Positions 25,388 to 34,642 of a DNA stretch of 64,000 nucleotides are shown here, one piece after another. The notes below the pieces were generated by a model. That model ran no database searches and was not told where the DNA came from. It saw nothing but the letters and a program-made list of their open reading frames with translations. The number at the start of each line of letters is the position of its first letter. Within the stretch, counting starts at the first letter, position 1. Source of the DNA: Natronobacterium texcoconense (GTDB taxonomy: Archaea; Halobacteriota; Halobacteria; Halobacteriales; Natrialbaceae); the NCBI RefSeq assembly GCF_900104065.1, contig NZ_FNLC01000001.1, positions 682,001-746,000 of the forward strand, given 5' to 3'. A program made the position numbers and the translations under genes.

Positions 25388-26356
25388 TCAGGCGTCGACC
25401 TCGTGGACGTCCAGCAGCTCACGGATGGACTCGGTTTCGTCTTCCCAGTATTCTTCCTCCTCGGGATCGTCGGATTCGAGCAACTGGGTTGCACGGTTCG
25501 TGACCGCATTCTCCCCAAGAATTTCTGGGTGTGGGATACCGTCTCCGTACTCGAGGAGTCCGGCGGCCCGTTCGTAGGCATCATCCAGGGCATACTCCGG
25601 GATGTCTTCCTCGGTCAGATGAGTGAGTGCGTAGCTCGCGGCGTTGTACGTCTCGTACAGGGTTGGTGCATCGGTATCCTCGACTTCCTCGTGAAGTGCG
25701 GTCAGGAGATCCGGGGTTGGGTTCTCGAGTAGTTCGTCGATTCCGAGATCGTAGAGCACGAGCAATGCCTCGTCTAAGTTCATGAGTTCGCGTTCCTGGG
25801 CATCTGCCAGGCGTTGTTCGACCGTATCGACACCATCCACCATCGAGTCGACGGCGTGGTACGCCAACTGTGGCTGGAACGGTTCGCCGTGGGTCTGCTC
25901 AAAGCTGTGCTCGGCGACGAACGCGGTCATTCCGTTGCTACAGACGAGGCGTTCGGCTCCGATATCGTACTTGACGCCGTGGTATCCCGAGTGGCCGGAC
26001 CGGGCGTGGAGCTGTAACTCGATCTGGTCGCCTTCTCGAGGCTCTATCGATTGCTCCAGGCCAACTTTGGCGCTCATCTTGTGCCGTGTCTCGGAGAGCG
26101 AAACGTGGCCCTCCGGATTGAGATCGTGTTGCTCGACGCCGTGGCCGATCGCCTCGAGGATGTCGCCGTACTGGATTACGTTATAGAAGTCGGTGCTGCT
26201 GGAAACCTCGCCTGCAAGTTGGGGGTCGTCTTCGTCGGTCCAGAGACTGTCTCGCCAGGGAACTGGTTCCCATGCATCTAAATCACCGTGGTAAGCATAC
26301 ACTTGATGACGTTGGACATCCGGTAATCGTTCAGCAGTTTGGTAGAGACCGTTCAA
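25388..26356 (-). CDS. DUF932 plasmid/phage-type protein
   Basis: This 322-residue protein shows the DUF932 features: YGDILEAIGHGVEQHDLNPEGHVSLSETRHKM, then RLVCSNGMTAFV and a long acidic helical tail. DUF932 proteins are common on plasmids, ICEs and phages, often near the replication or transfer genes; their biochemical role is not established. It lies 150 bp upstream of the HerA/TraG-like gene on the same strand. Confidence 0.75.
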   Translation of the reverse strand: MNGLYQTAERLPDVQRHQVYAYHGDLDAWEPVPWRDSLWTDEDDPQLAGEVSSSTDFYNVIQYGDILEAIGHGVEQHDLNPEGHVSLSETRHKMSAKVGLEQSIEPREGDQIELQLHARSGHSGYHGVKYDIGAERLVCSNGMTAFVAEHSFEQTHGEPFQPQLAYHAVDSMVDGVDTVEQRLADAQERELMNLDEALLVLYDLGIDELLENPTPDLLTALHEEVEDTDAPTLYETYNAASYALTHLTEEDIPEYALDDAYERAAGLLEYGDGIPHPEILGENAVTNRATQLLESDDPEEEEYWEDETESIRELLDVHEVDA

Positions 26357-26461
26357 ATCGTTGAACTGGTAATGTTCGTCTTGAATCTTGTATCACCCTT
26401 ACTGAACTCAAGGAGGAAGAATGAGTTGTACTCGAGGGGACACCGTATTTCGATTGTACAA

Positions 26462-26941
26462 TTACCGGAACGAATCATATCTTTCTACTCGAAGCCCTTC
26501 TCCCGCGAACAGGTCTTCGAATTCATCTATATAGGGTTCTGCGCTCTCTGCGCCGTAGCTGAGTTTGAAAACTCCGCCCTGAAGCTGTGGGCGGTAGTCT
26601 ATGAAAGCACGTTGAACTGGAGGTCTGACAGATTGTTCGAGTTGATCAACCCCCGGTTCGTCTACATCGATCCGGGCCTTGAAATGAGAGAAAAGCTCGT
26701 TAACAGCATTCTTAACATTCTCTTCGGAACCGTCCTCGAAGACTCCTAGAAGTGCATCGGTCGAGGGTTCTATCTTCGTCTTTTCAACTCTGCGAACATA
26801 GTCAAAAAACTCGTTCAATGCTTCTTCAGGTTCACTGCCTCTCTTACGAGTGAGATGATCACCATCTATCTCGATACTGTAACAGACCTCATATCCGTGC
26901 TCTTCCAATGCGTTGCCACCGGTCTGCAGATCCTGTATCAT
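26462..26941 (-). CDS. Uncharacterised acidic protein
   Basis: I do not recognise this 159-residue protein. It is soluble, mixed alpha/beta, with repeated short strands (YEVCYSIEIDGD, RAFIDYRPQ) and a helix-rich middle (EENVKNAVNELFSHFK). GC is lower than in the surrounding genes. It lies between the DUF932 gene and another unknown on the same strand, within the conjugation-like region. Confidence 0.5.
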   Translation of the reverse strand: MIQDLQTGGNALEEHGYEVCYSIEIDGDHLTRKRGSEPEEALNEFFDYVRRVEKTKIEPSTDALLGVFEDGSEENVKNAVNELFSHFKARIDVDEPGVDQLEQSVRPPVQRAFIDYRPQLQGGVFKLSYGAESAEPYIDEFEDLFAGEGLRVERYDSFR

Positions 26942-27035
26942 CTCCTCTGGAAAACCATGGTTGAGGGTATCAATGTCTCATCACCTAAGGAATGAGGTGC
27001 TCCCCTTGTTGAAAAGGAAATCTAGTGTGGAGTGA

Positions 27036-28091
27036 CTATGTCCACCACACGCCGGGATCCTTAGTCATAAACGGGATCGGGAGGTACAGCTTGATACAGG
27101 ATTCATCTGAATCAGAGGAATCAAAGTATTTGGCTGCCCATTTCGAGTTAATACGCTTTCCTTCGGGAAGATCGTTCCCTTGGTATTCCTCTGTGTGAAG
27201 CAACCATGTGTAGCCAAGTCTCCCGTTTTCTGCGGCCCATACTGCTATCCCGCCTTTTTTGGGCAATATCACTTCTTTCCCTCCTTTGTCTTCAATTTTG
27301 AATATCAGTGATGACCTCCTATTCTTATTATGGGTTTTGAGTTTGTCAATATCATTTGCGCTGTTGATGTCTGGTATCCATCTAAATGAAAACTTATCGA
27401 GTTCTTTTGCAGGAATCGTGTGATCCTTTGTAACTGAGGTCACGTCGTCCGGTGTAACCACGATGTTGTCTCCGTGAAACTGCTGATCCGATTCTTGGAG
27501 AACTGGATCAAAATCGGGGTTCACGGGGACTATCTTCACCTTTTGACCGTCGAAAGGGGTCCTGGAGGCTAGGTCTACAGTGTCTACGTTCGGTTTGATT
27601 TCCTCCCAATATCTTTCCTCAATTGATTCTCCTATTAGTGTGTCATATTTCTGTTTCTGGAGTTCTGGTACTCGGTGCAACCCATAGTCTATGGGATGGT
27701 ACATTCGAAAATGGGGGTCATCCTTTAGATTTACTTCCACCACAGCTTGGTAAAACCGGTCTGGAAAGAACTCGTTCCATCGTTTGGGGACCTCGAAGTA
27801 GTTGTCTTGATGGACTTTATAATACCCTTCCACAGAAGATCCGTTTCTGGACTTTTCTCCCCGGATGTAGGCATACTCGTCTTCCTCCCTTAGTTCCAGG
27901 TGAATGGTATCCCCTGGATGTATATCGAGTATTTCAACCACTGAATGAAACTTGACTCTAAAGTAGACTTCGCCTTCCTTTTCCTTGTGATCCACTTCTG
28001 TGATCCGATGCTTGATCCAGCCTGATTTAATTTCTTCCATTAGTCTAACTTTTTTCTCTGGCTCGGGAGAATCATTTCTAACCATCTCCAA
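27036..28091 (-). CDS. Uncharacterised AT-rich gene product
   Basis: This 351-residue protein has no recognised family. Residues 15-75 contain an AbrB/SpoVT-like hint (LDIHPGDTIHLELREEDEYAYIRG). The C-terminal part has EVILPKKGGIAVWAAENGRLGYTWLL and ends PFMTKDPGVWWT. The lysine content and AT-richness are high for a haloarchaeal gene, suggesting recent acquisition. It is divergent from the conjugation operon (81-bp gap with shared promoter space). Confidence 0.5.
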   Translation of the reverse strand: MEMVRNDSPEPEKKVRLMEEIKSGWIKHRITEVDHKEKEGEVYFRVKFHSVVEILDIHPGDTIHLELREEDEYAYIRGEKSRNGSSVEGYYKVHQDNYFEVPKRWNEFFPDRFYQAVVEVNLKDDPHFRMYHPIDYGLHRVPELQKQKYDTLIGESIEERYWEEIKPNVDTVDLASRTPFDGQKVKIVPVNPDFDPVLQESDQQFHGDNIVVTPDDVTSVTKDHTIPAKELDKFSFRWIPDINSANDIDKLKTHNKNRRSSLIFKIEDKGGKEVILPKKGGIAVWAAENGRLGYTWLLHTEEYQGNDLPEGKRINSKWAAKYFDSSDSDESCIKLYLPIPFMTKDPGVWWT

Positions 28092-28172
28092 AATGATATA
28101 TTGTTATCCGGGTCCTAAGATGGATTACCGATCGGATTCCAAAAACGGAATTCGATTCGGGACAAATCAGCT

Positions 28173-28523
28173 ATGAGACCAATCGTGGAAGCGACAGTGG
28201 CAACGCTGTCACAGTTCGTTGCATCGACTCTGAACCCGACTCCAGCATTGTCGGTCTTCGAGGCCCTAGGTTGTGAGGTGGATGCGGAGTTTGAACCGTT
28301 ATTCAACCTGATTGACTCCCTGATTACTCTGATTACGTTGGGAGGTCTCGCAGTCGCGGTGCTCTCGCTGACCGTCGCCGGCTTGGTCTACATGTTTGGA
28401 ACAAGGGATCAGATCGTACGTGCGAAGAGGCGTGTGCGTGCGGTCTTGATCGGTCTCGTGATCATCCTGTCCGCGAACATGGTCGTGGTCTGGCTGGTCT
28501 CCCAGATCGGAGGGGCGTGCTGA
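28173..28523 (+). CDS. VirB2/TrbC-like small membrane protein (pilin candidate)
   Basis: This 116-residue protein has two long hydrophobic segments (LITLITLGGLAVAVLSLTVAGLV and AVLIGLVIILSANMVVVWLV, each given in short form here) separated by a positively charged loop RDQIVRAKRRVRA, the layout of VirB2/TrbC-type pilins. It is the first gene of a six-gene operon whose other members resemble VirB6, VirB3, VirB4 and VirD4. No signal-cleavage site is obvious. Confidence 0.55.
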   Translation: MRPIVEATVATLSQFVASTLNPTPALSVFEALGCEVDAEFEPLFNLIDSLITLITLGGLAVAVLSLTVAGLVYMFGTRDQIVRAKRRVRAVLIGLVIILSANMVVVWLVSQIGGAC

Positions 28524-28526
28524 AAA

Positions 28527-29441
28527 ATGACAGTGAAGCGTGTTCCTCTCCAGGCCAATAACGGTCCTCCCCGGTGGGTGGAAGCGTTGTTTGATCCGTT
28601 CCGACGATTGGCCGAGGCGTTGATCGAGATGTTGGTGGCGGTGTTGACTTACACACCAGCGCTGTACAACGGTGTTCCTGTCGAGGAGGTTCACCGGTTG
28701 AGTTTGGTGGTTGCTGTCTTGCTTTCGATATTGGTGGTGGCAGCAGCTGGACTATACCTGGTAATAGGTGTAGAACTCATAGGGATTCCGTACGCGCAGG
28801 TTCGGTTAATCCTGCCACGTCTGATCCTCGCACTGGGGGCGGCAGCGGTTTCACTGCCGATTCTGGATTTGCTTATCCAGTTTTCGGAGGCGCTGGTGGA
28901 GGCGTTCCTGCCGAGGGATGAATTACAGGTTCAGCAGTTAGCAGGCCTGACAACCGGGCTCGTACTCGTCTGGGTGATCAATGCAGCAGCACTGCTCGCG
29001 TTAGTCCTTCTGTTCATGTTCCGAGCGGTCTACCTGATGTTTGTCGCGGCCATCAGCCCACTGGTGGCGTTAGCGTGGGCGTTCCCACACTCACGGAAAT
29101 ACGCTCAGTCGTTTATTGCATTGTGGTTTGTCGCCTTGGTGATTGCTCCGATCGACGTCCTGGTGCTCCGATTTAGCCTGGCGATGCTTCAGGCCGGTAA
29201 TGGTTTGGATCTTGACCCGGTTGCTAACTGGGTCATCGGCGTCGCATCATTCACTCTGATGTTATGGATCCCTTACCAGTTGTACCAGGTTTCGATGGCA
29301 ACAATCGGTGGCCGGTCAACCGGTATCGGCCGTGATCTGTCTTCCGGCGGATCCGGAGGCGAAGGCAGTGATGACGAGTGGGACGATGAAGATACCCGTG
29401 AACGGCGACGTGAAGACCGCGATCGGAGAAGGAGGCGATAA
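28527..29441 (+). CDS. VirB6/TrbL-like polytopic membrane protein
   Basis: This 304-residue protein has about six transmembrane stretches (for example LVVAVLLSILVVAAAGLYLV, LVLVWVINAAALLALVLLFM and VIGVASFTLMLWIPY) and a Gly/Asp/Arg-rich hydrophilic tail after residue 265. VirB6/TrbL proteins form the inner-membrane pore of type IV secretion machines. It starts 3 bp after the pilin-like gene and is followed 6 bp later by a VirB3-like gene. Confidence 0.65.
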   Translation: MTVKRVPLQANNGPPRWVEALFDPFRRLAEALIEMLVAVLTYTPALYNGVPVEEVHRLSLVVAVLLSILVVAAAGLYLVIGVELIGIPYAQVRLILPRLILALGAAAVSLPILDLLIQFSEALVEAFLPRDELQVQQLAGLTTGLVLVWVINAAALLALVLLFMFRAVYLMFVAAISPLVALAWAFPHSRKYAQSFIALWFVALVIAPIDVLVLRFSLAMLQAGNGLDLDPVANWVIGVASFTLMLWIPYQLYQVSMATIGGRSTGIGRDLSSGGSGGEGSDDEWDDEDTRERRREDRDRRRRR

Positions 29442-29447
29442 AAACCT

Positions 29448-29699
29448 ATGAAGCAGAGAATGCCCGGAGACTTCGAGGAAGAGATCCGATTCTTCGGTCG
29501 GTTCACCTGGAAGGACCTGATTCGGATGGGTCTGCCACCGATAGTTGCTGCCCAGTCAGCCGGCCTCACGTCCACGGCAGGATCTATTGCGGTGCTATTC
29601 ACCGGAGGGGTCGTCGGCGCTGCCTGGTACCTGTTCCGTCCAGGAGGACAGCCGGTAGACATCCACCTCTACCACTTGCTCCGATGGGTGATCACATGA
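29448..29699 (+). CDS. VirB3-like membrane protein
   Basis: This 83-residue protein begins with an amphipathic stretch (PGDFEEEIRFFGRFTWKDLIRMG), then a hydrophobic hairpin (SIAVLFTGGVVGAAWYL) and a cytoplasmic tail, the VirB3/TrbD plan. Its stop codon overlaps the VirB4-like start (ATGA at 29696-29699). In bacteria VirB3 is closely tied to VirB4, and the coupling here suggests the same. Confidence 0.6.
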   Translation: MKQRMPGDFEEEIRFFGRFTWKDLIRMGLPPIVAAQSAGLTSTAGSIAVLFTGGVVGAAWYLFRPGGQPVDIHLYHLLRWVIT

Positions 29700-31564
29700 A
29701 GAGACCTGTTCCACGGCCCCGTGTCAAGATGAATGACAAGGTGGCTGTCATCGATCGGGATGCGTTGCTCAGCGTGCTGAAGGTGTCACCGGTCAACCTA
29801 GATATGGCGACGGAAACCGATCAGAACGCGTTGCACCAGTTCTTCAGGGAACTTCTGGACAAGGTACCGTATCCCATCTACCTCTACTCGAGACAGTCTC
29901 CGACCGATCTCGGTCCGTATATAGAGCGGATTACCGGCGGTGAAGGCCACGAGAAACTCAGGAGTGAATACGTTGATCATCTGCGAAGCCTGTCGCAATC
30001 GGACCTAGTGGAGACGAGACATTTCATCGCTGTCCGGACCACCGACCAGTACGAATCCCCAGGAAAAGAGCTATATCGGAGAATCCGTGAAATCCGGTCT
30101 ACGCTACAGGGATTCGATCTCGAGGTCGAGCAGGTGACAGGTAGAGATCTGTTCGAGTTCCTGAAACAGGAATTCAATCCTTCGCCCGTATCAACTCGGG
30201 AGTTCTGTACCACGTCGGACAGCGGGTTCAACACGTATCGGAAACTGCTGTACGTCGATGAGTACCCGAGGAGGATCGGCTTCGGCTGGCCGCGACACGT
30301 CCAACGTGTGGATGGACTCGTCGATATCGCCCAGGTGTTTGAGCCGGTCAGTATCGACACTGCAGTAGATAAACTACGGCGGCAGTCCCGGAAGCTGGAC
30401 GCTGAAATCACTGCGTTCCAGCAACACGGACACAGGGGAACCAACCATTTGGAACGGTCGCTGAGTGACGTGGAGTGGTTTCTCGACCTGTTGGCGGATC
30501 AGGAGTGCCTACCGGTCAGGCACGGCTGCTACATCACGGTTCACGGGACTGACCGGGGCCAGGTCGAAGCGACATCGAGCCGCGTTGAGTCCCAGCTCCG
30601 GGCACTGGGGATCGAATACCAGGAGCCAATGTATCGCAACGATCACGCGTACTACACCGACTCCGTGTTCTACCGGGACCGGTTGGATGAGAAGCTGCTG
30701 ATGCCAACGGTTTCAGCAGCTACAGGATTCCCGTTCAGTTCACAGCCCCTCGAGAACGATACAGGCGTGCTCTACGGAGTCGATGTCGAATCGAACTCGC
30801 CGGTAGTCGTGGACAGGTTCAGCTGGAGTTCACACTCGATGGCGGTGACGGGGACACTCGGTGCCGGCAAGAGCTACCTGGCCCAACTCGAGTTGCTGAG
30901 GTCGGTCCTCGCATACCCCGGACTTCGGATCGTCGTTGTCGATCCCAAGAAGGAATTCCGTCCCACGGTAGAGGCGATCGGCGGCGAATCCAGACTACTC
31001 AGAGGTGGGAAGGAGTACAGCTTCGATCGAGAAGTGCTCAATTTCGAGCCCAGTGAAAGAGGCGGGGTCAAGGATCCGGCGTTAGTCGAACTGGTGAAAC
31101 AAATCTACTCCTCGGTATCGAAGGACAGGGAGAAGACGATCGTGCTGGTTGATGAGGCACACAACCTGTTGAAGGACGAAACAGGGCGTAGAATCCTCAA
31201 CAAGTTCGTCCTGGAGGCTCGCGACATCAACACCGCTGTCCATCTCGTCTCGCAGAACGCCTCACACTTCACGGAGTATAGTGACGGCAGGGAAATCCTG
31301 GATCACACACCGGGGAAGCTGTTCTTCCGCCACGACAACATCGAGGACTCGATGATCGACTACTTCGGCCTGTCAGACCAGGAAATATGGCTTCTGGAAC
31401 GTTTGAAGAGCGGTGAAGAAGCTGATCACGGTGAGGCACTGCTGAAGGTAGCTGGGAAGGTCGATGCCCGTATCAGGATCAGTTCGACACCCCGTGAACA
31501 CCGGATAATCGAGACCGAACCGGAAACACACCAACAAGAGGAGGTGGTGACATGGGTCTCCTGA
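29696..31564 (+). CDS. VirB4-like ATPase
   Basis: I use ATG 29696, which overlaps the VirB3-like stop; the frame also has an ATG 12 nt earlier. Numbering from that earlier ATG, Walker A is TGTLGAGKSYLA (K396) and Walker B is KTIVLVDEAHNLL (about 477-489), preceded by VVVDPKKEF and followed by LVSQNASHF, the VirB4/TraC order. The N-terminal ~370 residues form the usual VirB4 platform domain. VirB4 powers assembly and substrate transfer in type IV secretion. The next gene overlaps its end by 13 bp. Confidence 0.8.
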   Translation: MKRPVPRPRVKMNDKVAVIDRDALLSVLKVSPVNLDMATETDQNALHQFFRELLDKVPYPIYLYSRQSPTDLGPYIERITGGEGHEKLRSEYVDHLRSLSQSDLVETRHFIAVRTTDQYESPGKELYRRIREIRSTLQGFDLEVEQVTGRDLFEFLKQEFNPSPVSTREFCTTSDSGFNTYRKLLYVDEYPRRIGFGWPRHVQRVDGLVDIAQVFEPVSIDTAVDKLRRQSRKLDAEITAFQQHGHRGTNHLERSLSDVEWFLDLLADQECLPVRHGCYITVHGTDRGQVEATSSRVESQLRALGIEYQEPMYRNDHAYYTDSVFYRDRLDEKLLMPTVSAATGFPFSSQPLENDTGVLYGVDVESNSPVVVDRFSWSSHSMAVTGTLGAGKSYLAQLELLRSVLAYPGLRIVVVDPKKEFRPTVEAIGGESRLLRGGKEYSFDREVLNFEPSERGGVKDPALVELVKQIYSSVSKDREKTIVLVDEAHNLLKDETGRRILNKFVLEARDINTAVHLVSQNASHFTEYSDGREILDHTPGKLFFRHDNIEDSMIDYFGLSDQEIWLLERLKSGEEADHGEALLKVAGKVDARIRISSTPREHRIIETEPETHQQEEVVTWVS

Positions 31565-32511
31565 AACAATCTCACACGGAGGTTGACGGTGAGCAGGTTG
31601 AGATGTTGAGATCGCCGTCAAAACGGTTCTACGCTGTCGAAGTGAAGCCGCCGCGTCAAGGAGACATTCCCGAGACCGTCGAAGAGTTCCTTCGAGGCGT
31701 TCTCGAACTCCAGACCAGGTACCGCGTCAAGAACACGTCACCCACGATCGGTTACGAGATCTACCGGACAAGAACCGACCGGTTACAGGTCCAGTTCTGC
31801 GTCCCGACAAAACGGTTGGAACGGAAAGTCCGTACACATCTCTCGAACGTGATCCCCGGGATAGGGTTCGATACTGGGTTCAACGGGCTGCCGGTCCTCG
31901 GAGACGACTCGATTGGCGGAGCAATTCTTACGACAGGGCGAGACGACCAGTACCCGTTACGGACGGATTTTGATTCGCCGCCAATCGACAGTGTAGTGGG
32001 GGCGCTGCACCGCCACGCAATGAGGGACACCCGGTTCGTCATCCAGATTCTATTCAAGCCGGTGGCAGGTTTCTCAGTTGAGGACTGGTGGCGGAAACGT
32101 CGGGGCTATCGGACCGTCAGCCACCTCCGGAAAGAAACCGACCTGTATGACCGGTCAGCGACACCGCGTGAGCGAAAGCAAGCCGACCTAGTTGACCGGA
32201 AACTCGGTACACGGAGATACTGGACCTGTATCCGTTTCGCCGTGATCGGCGCAGGTGAATACACGCCCTCCCGTGTCAAGGAGGTAGCGGGAGCGTTCAA
32301 CGTGTTTGAAAACCTAGGGAGCAGCCAGTATCTCGACATATACACGGTCCAGGGAAGACGGCAGAAACCGTTTCTCGGGTTCTGCAAAGCGATACGTGAC
32401 CGAGCGTTCGGTGGTTACAGCCTCCGGTTCCAGACTTCCCTTCAGGAACTCGCCGGACTAGTCTCGGTCCCCAACCGGGAACAGAAGAACCTCCAAAGAG
32501 CAAGACCATGA
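31552..32511 (+). CDS. Conjugation-operon protein between VirB4 and VirD4
   Basis: This 319-residue protein overlaps VirB4 by 13 bp and the VirD4-like gene by 4 bp, so it is translationally coupled to both motors. Its start (FYAVEVKPPRQGDIPETVEEFLRGVL, split into strand and helix) and the later segment AVIGAGEYTPSRVKEVAGAFNVFENLG recall the N-terminal non-catalytic part of VirB4-type proteins, but no P-loop is present. It may be a separated platform subunit. Function unknown. Confidence 0.6.
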   Translation: MGLLKQSHTEVDGEQVEMLRSPSKRFYAVEVKPPRQGDIPETVEEFLRGVLELQTRYRVKNTSPTIGYEIYRTRTDRLQVQFCVPTKRLERKVRTHLSNVIPGIGFDTGFNGLPVLGDDSIGGAILTTGRDDQYPLRTDFDSPPIDSVVGALHRHAMRDTRFVIQILFKPVAGFSVEDWWRKRRGYRTVSHLRKETDLYDRSATPRERKQADLVDRKLGTRRYWTCIRFAVIGAGEYTPSRVKEVAGAFNVFENLGSSQYLDIYTVQGRRQKPFLGFCKAIRDRAFGGYSLRFQTSLQELAGLVSVPNREQKNLQRARP

Positions 32512-34535
32512 ACCCTGAAACCGTTAAGAACCGCATCAAAGGTACTGAAAACCGCCAAAGAACCTACCTCGGAACTCGGACGTCAATACTGGATGTCGAA
32601 GAAGACGTCACGCTCCGCGATACTGATCGGTTGACGCACGTCTTGACGACAGGTCCAACAGGATACGGGAAGAGCCAGGAACTGGTTCACGTCGCGTTGC
32701 AGGACGCCCACAAGGGGTACGGCTGCTGTATCATCAACCCGAAGGGCGACCTGATCGACGAGTTCATCGCGAAGCTCCCCGAGGAACGGTGGGACGATAT
32801 CATCTACATCAATCCAGCACATCCAACCGTTCCCTCGATCAACGTCCTCGAACCCTATACGAATGGGCGGATGACCCTGGCACAGCAGGAAAACCAGAAG
32901 GAGATCATCGTCTCCGACCTCATCGACCTGTTCCGACGGCACAGCGAAAACTGGGGCGACCAGTTCGGACGGGTCCTCGAAACCCTCCTCCACGCCTACC
33001 TCGAGCTCAACATCAAAAACAGCGACTCGCATACACTGGTCGACGTCTACCGCAGCGTCATCAATCAGAATGCACTCACCGACCTGATTGACCAAGTCAG
33101 GGACCCGGTCGTTCGGGAGCAACTGGCCCGGGTCAAAGAGGACATGACGTCATACGAGATGGAGCCGTTACAGCGCCGGCTCAACGACTTCATGATGAAC
33201 TCGGCGATCCGACGAGTGATCAATGCCAACGGCACGGGCATCAACTTCCAGGAAGCGGTAGACAGCCAGAAACTTATCCTGGTAGACGTCCAGAAAGGAG
33301 AGGTCGGAGCCACCGTCTCGGAACTCGTCGGCTCTATCATCACCAAGATATGGGCAGCTGTACAGAGCCGTGTCACCCAGCCTATAGATGAGCGGACACC
33401 GTTCTACCTGTTCGTCGACGAGGTACAGAACTACAGTGGTGAAGGAAGCAACTTTGCGAAGATCCTGTCCGAGGCACGGGAGTACCGGTTAGGCTGCTGG
33501 CTCGCCACCCAGTACCTCCACCAGTTGGAACGGAAAATGCAGAAAGCGGTCGTCAACAACATCAATACCAAGATCGCGTTCAACCCCGGCAGTTCAGAGG
33601 ACCTGACCCGGATCGCGGGGATGCTCCAGGGAATTGACAAAGACGATCTGGCCGAGTTAGGACGGTTCAGGGCGGCCATTCAGACACCCGACAACGGAAA
33701 CCGGGACAACGCCAGAATCATCGATACCTACCCACCGTGGGACGCCAACAGAGGTCACGTCGCCGACATCAAACACCGGAGCGGTACGTCAGCCACACAG
33801 GGGACCAGCCTTAGCCCATCTCTCGGCCCGGGAACGAACAGTGGCGGGGAAAAGCACCGGGAACTCCTTACGACCGCGAAACAGCGGCTCGAGGAACGCG
33901 GTCTCCGCGTCGATCTGCTCTATCAGGATGTAGGTACCGAGAAACCGGACGGCCACGTCCACCTACCGACCGGTGACGTTGTCAACCTCGAGGCCGAGCA
34001 CACGACGCTGTCGAAACCCGCCAAAGTCCTCGAGAACCTTGAGCGGGCAGCCGAAGACGGCCGAGAGTGTATCTTCGTTGTCGAGGAAGGAAACGCCGAT
34101 ACGCTCAGGAACATCGTCGAGGATCCGGTGAACCGGAGCGGCGACCGATACCGGGACCAACACGGGAGCTACGATTTCTACACCGAGGACGGAGAACCAT
34201 ATACCCGGATCGAGAAACTGGAGGATGCCAACTACCGGACGCTCGAGGTCCAGGCCCGGGAAACCGAAACCGGACACGAGGAACTCCGGGAGAAAGATCG
34301 TAGAGTCCTCGAGTGTATCCGGGAGGGGAAGGACGACGTGCAGAAGATCACGGAAGCAACCTGCTTGGAGAACCACGAGGTCAACTACTGCTTCAGGAAA
34401 CTCAAGGACCTTGACCTGGTAGAGATAGAAAAGCCCGAGGGAAAGGTCGAACGCGTGATTGACGGCCAGAAACGGGTGTTCCAAGCACCGAAGAAAGCTT
34501 CTCTCACCGAATTGGGGTACCGATCCCTCGTATAG
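32508..34535 (+). CDS. VirD4/TraG-like coupling ATPase with nuclease-like and winged-helix tail
   Basis: This 675-residue protein has Walker A TTGPTGYGKSQE (K55), NPKGDLIDEF, and Walker B FYLFVDEVQNYS (D304 E305), typical of coupling proteins that feed DNA to a type IV secretion channel. After a Ser/Gly/Thr linker (425-447), a domain with KPDGHVHLP (D481) and LEAEHTTLSKP (E494, E496, K503) resembles replication-relaxation or PD-(D/E)XK-like folds. A winged helix follows (LREKDRRVLECIREGKDD..., about 585-675). No separate relaxase is seen in the operon, so this domain may do the DNA processing. Confidence 0.8.
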   Translation: MNPETVKNRIKGTENRQRTYLGTRTSILDVEEDVTLRDTDRLTHVLTTGPTGYGKSQELVHVALQDAHKGYGCCIINPKGDLIDEFIAKLPEERWDDIIYINPAHPTVPSINVLEPYTNGRMTLAQQENQKEIIVSDLIDLFRRHSENWGDQFGRVLETLLHAYLELNIKNSDSHTLVDVYRSVINQNALTDLIDQVRDPVVREQLARVKEDMTSYEMEPLQRRLNDFMMNSAIRRVINANGTGINFQEAVDSQKLILVDVQKGEVGATVSELVGSIITKIWAAVQSRVTQPIDERTPFYLFVDEVQNYSGEGSNFAKILSEAREYRLGCWLATQYLHQLERKMQKAVVNNINTKIAFNPGSSEDLTRIAGMLQGIDKDDLAELGRFRAAIQTPDNGNRDNARIIDTYPPWDANRGHVADIKHRSGTSATQGTSLSPSLGPGTNSGGEKHRELLTTAKQRLEERGLRVDLLYQDVGTEKPDGHVHLPTGDVVNLEAEHTTLSKPAKVLENLERAAEDGRECIFVVEEGNADTLRNIVEDPVNRSGDRYRDQHGSYDFYTEDGEPYTRIEKLEDANYRTLEVQARETETGHEELREKDRRVLECIREGKDDVQKITEATCLENHEVNYCFRKLKDLDLVEIEKPEGKVERVIDGQKRVFQAPKKASLTELGYRSLV

Positions 34536-34642
34536 AGGATAGACAGCAACCGTCATCTTGGATTCTCCGCGGCAAACTGGTTGACAATCGTTAGTTCTAG
34601 CTACAGCAACTATTAAGTAATTTAGATTAGAATCGGGGCATA

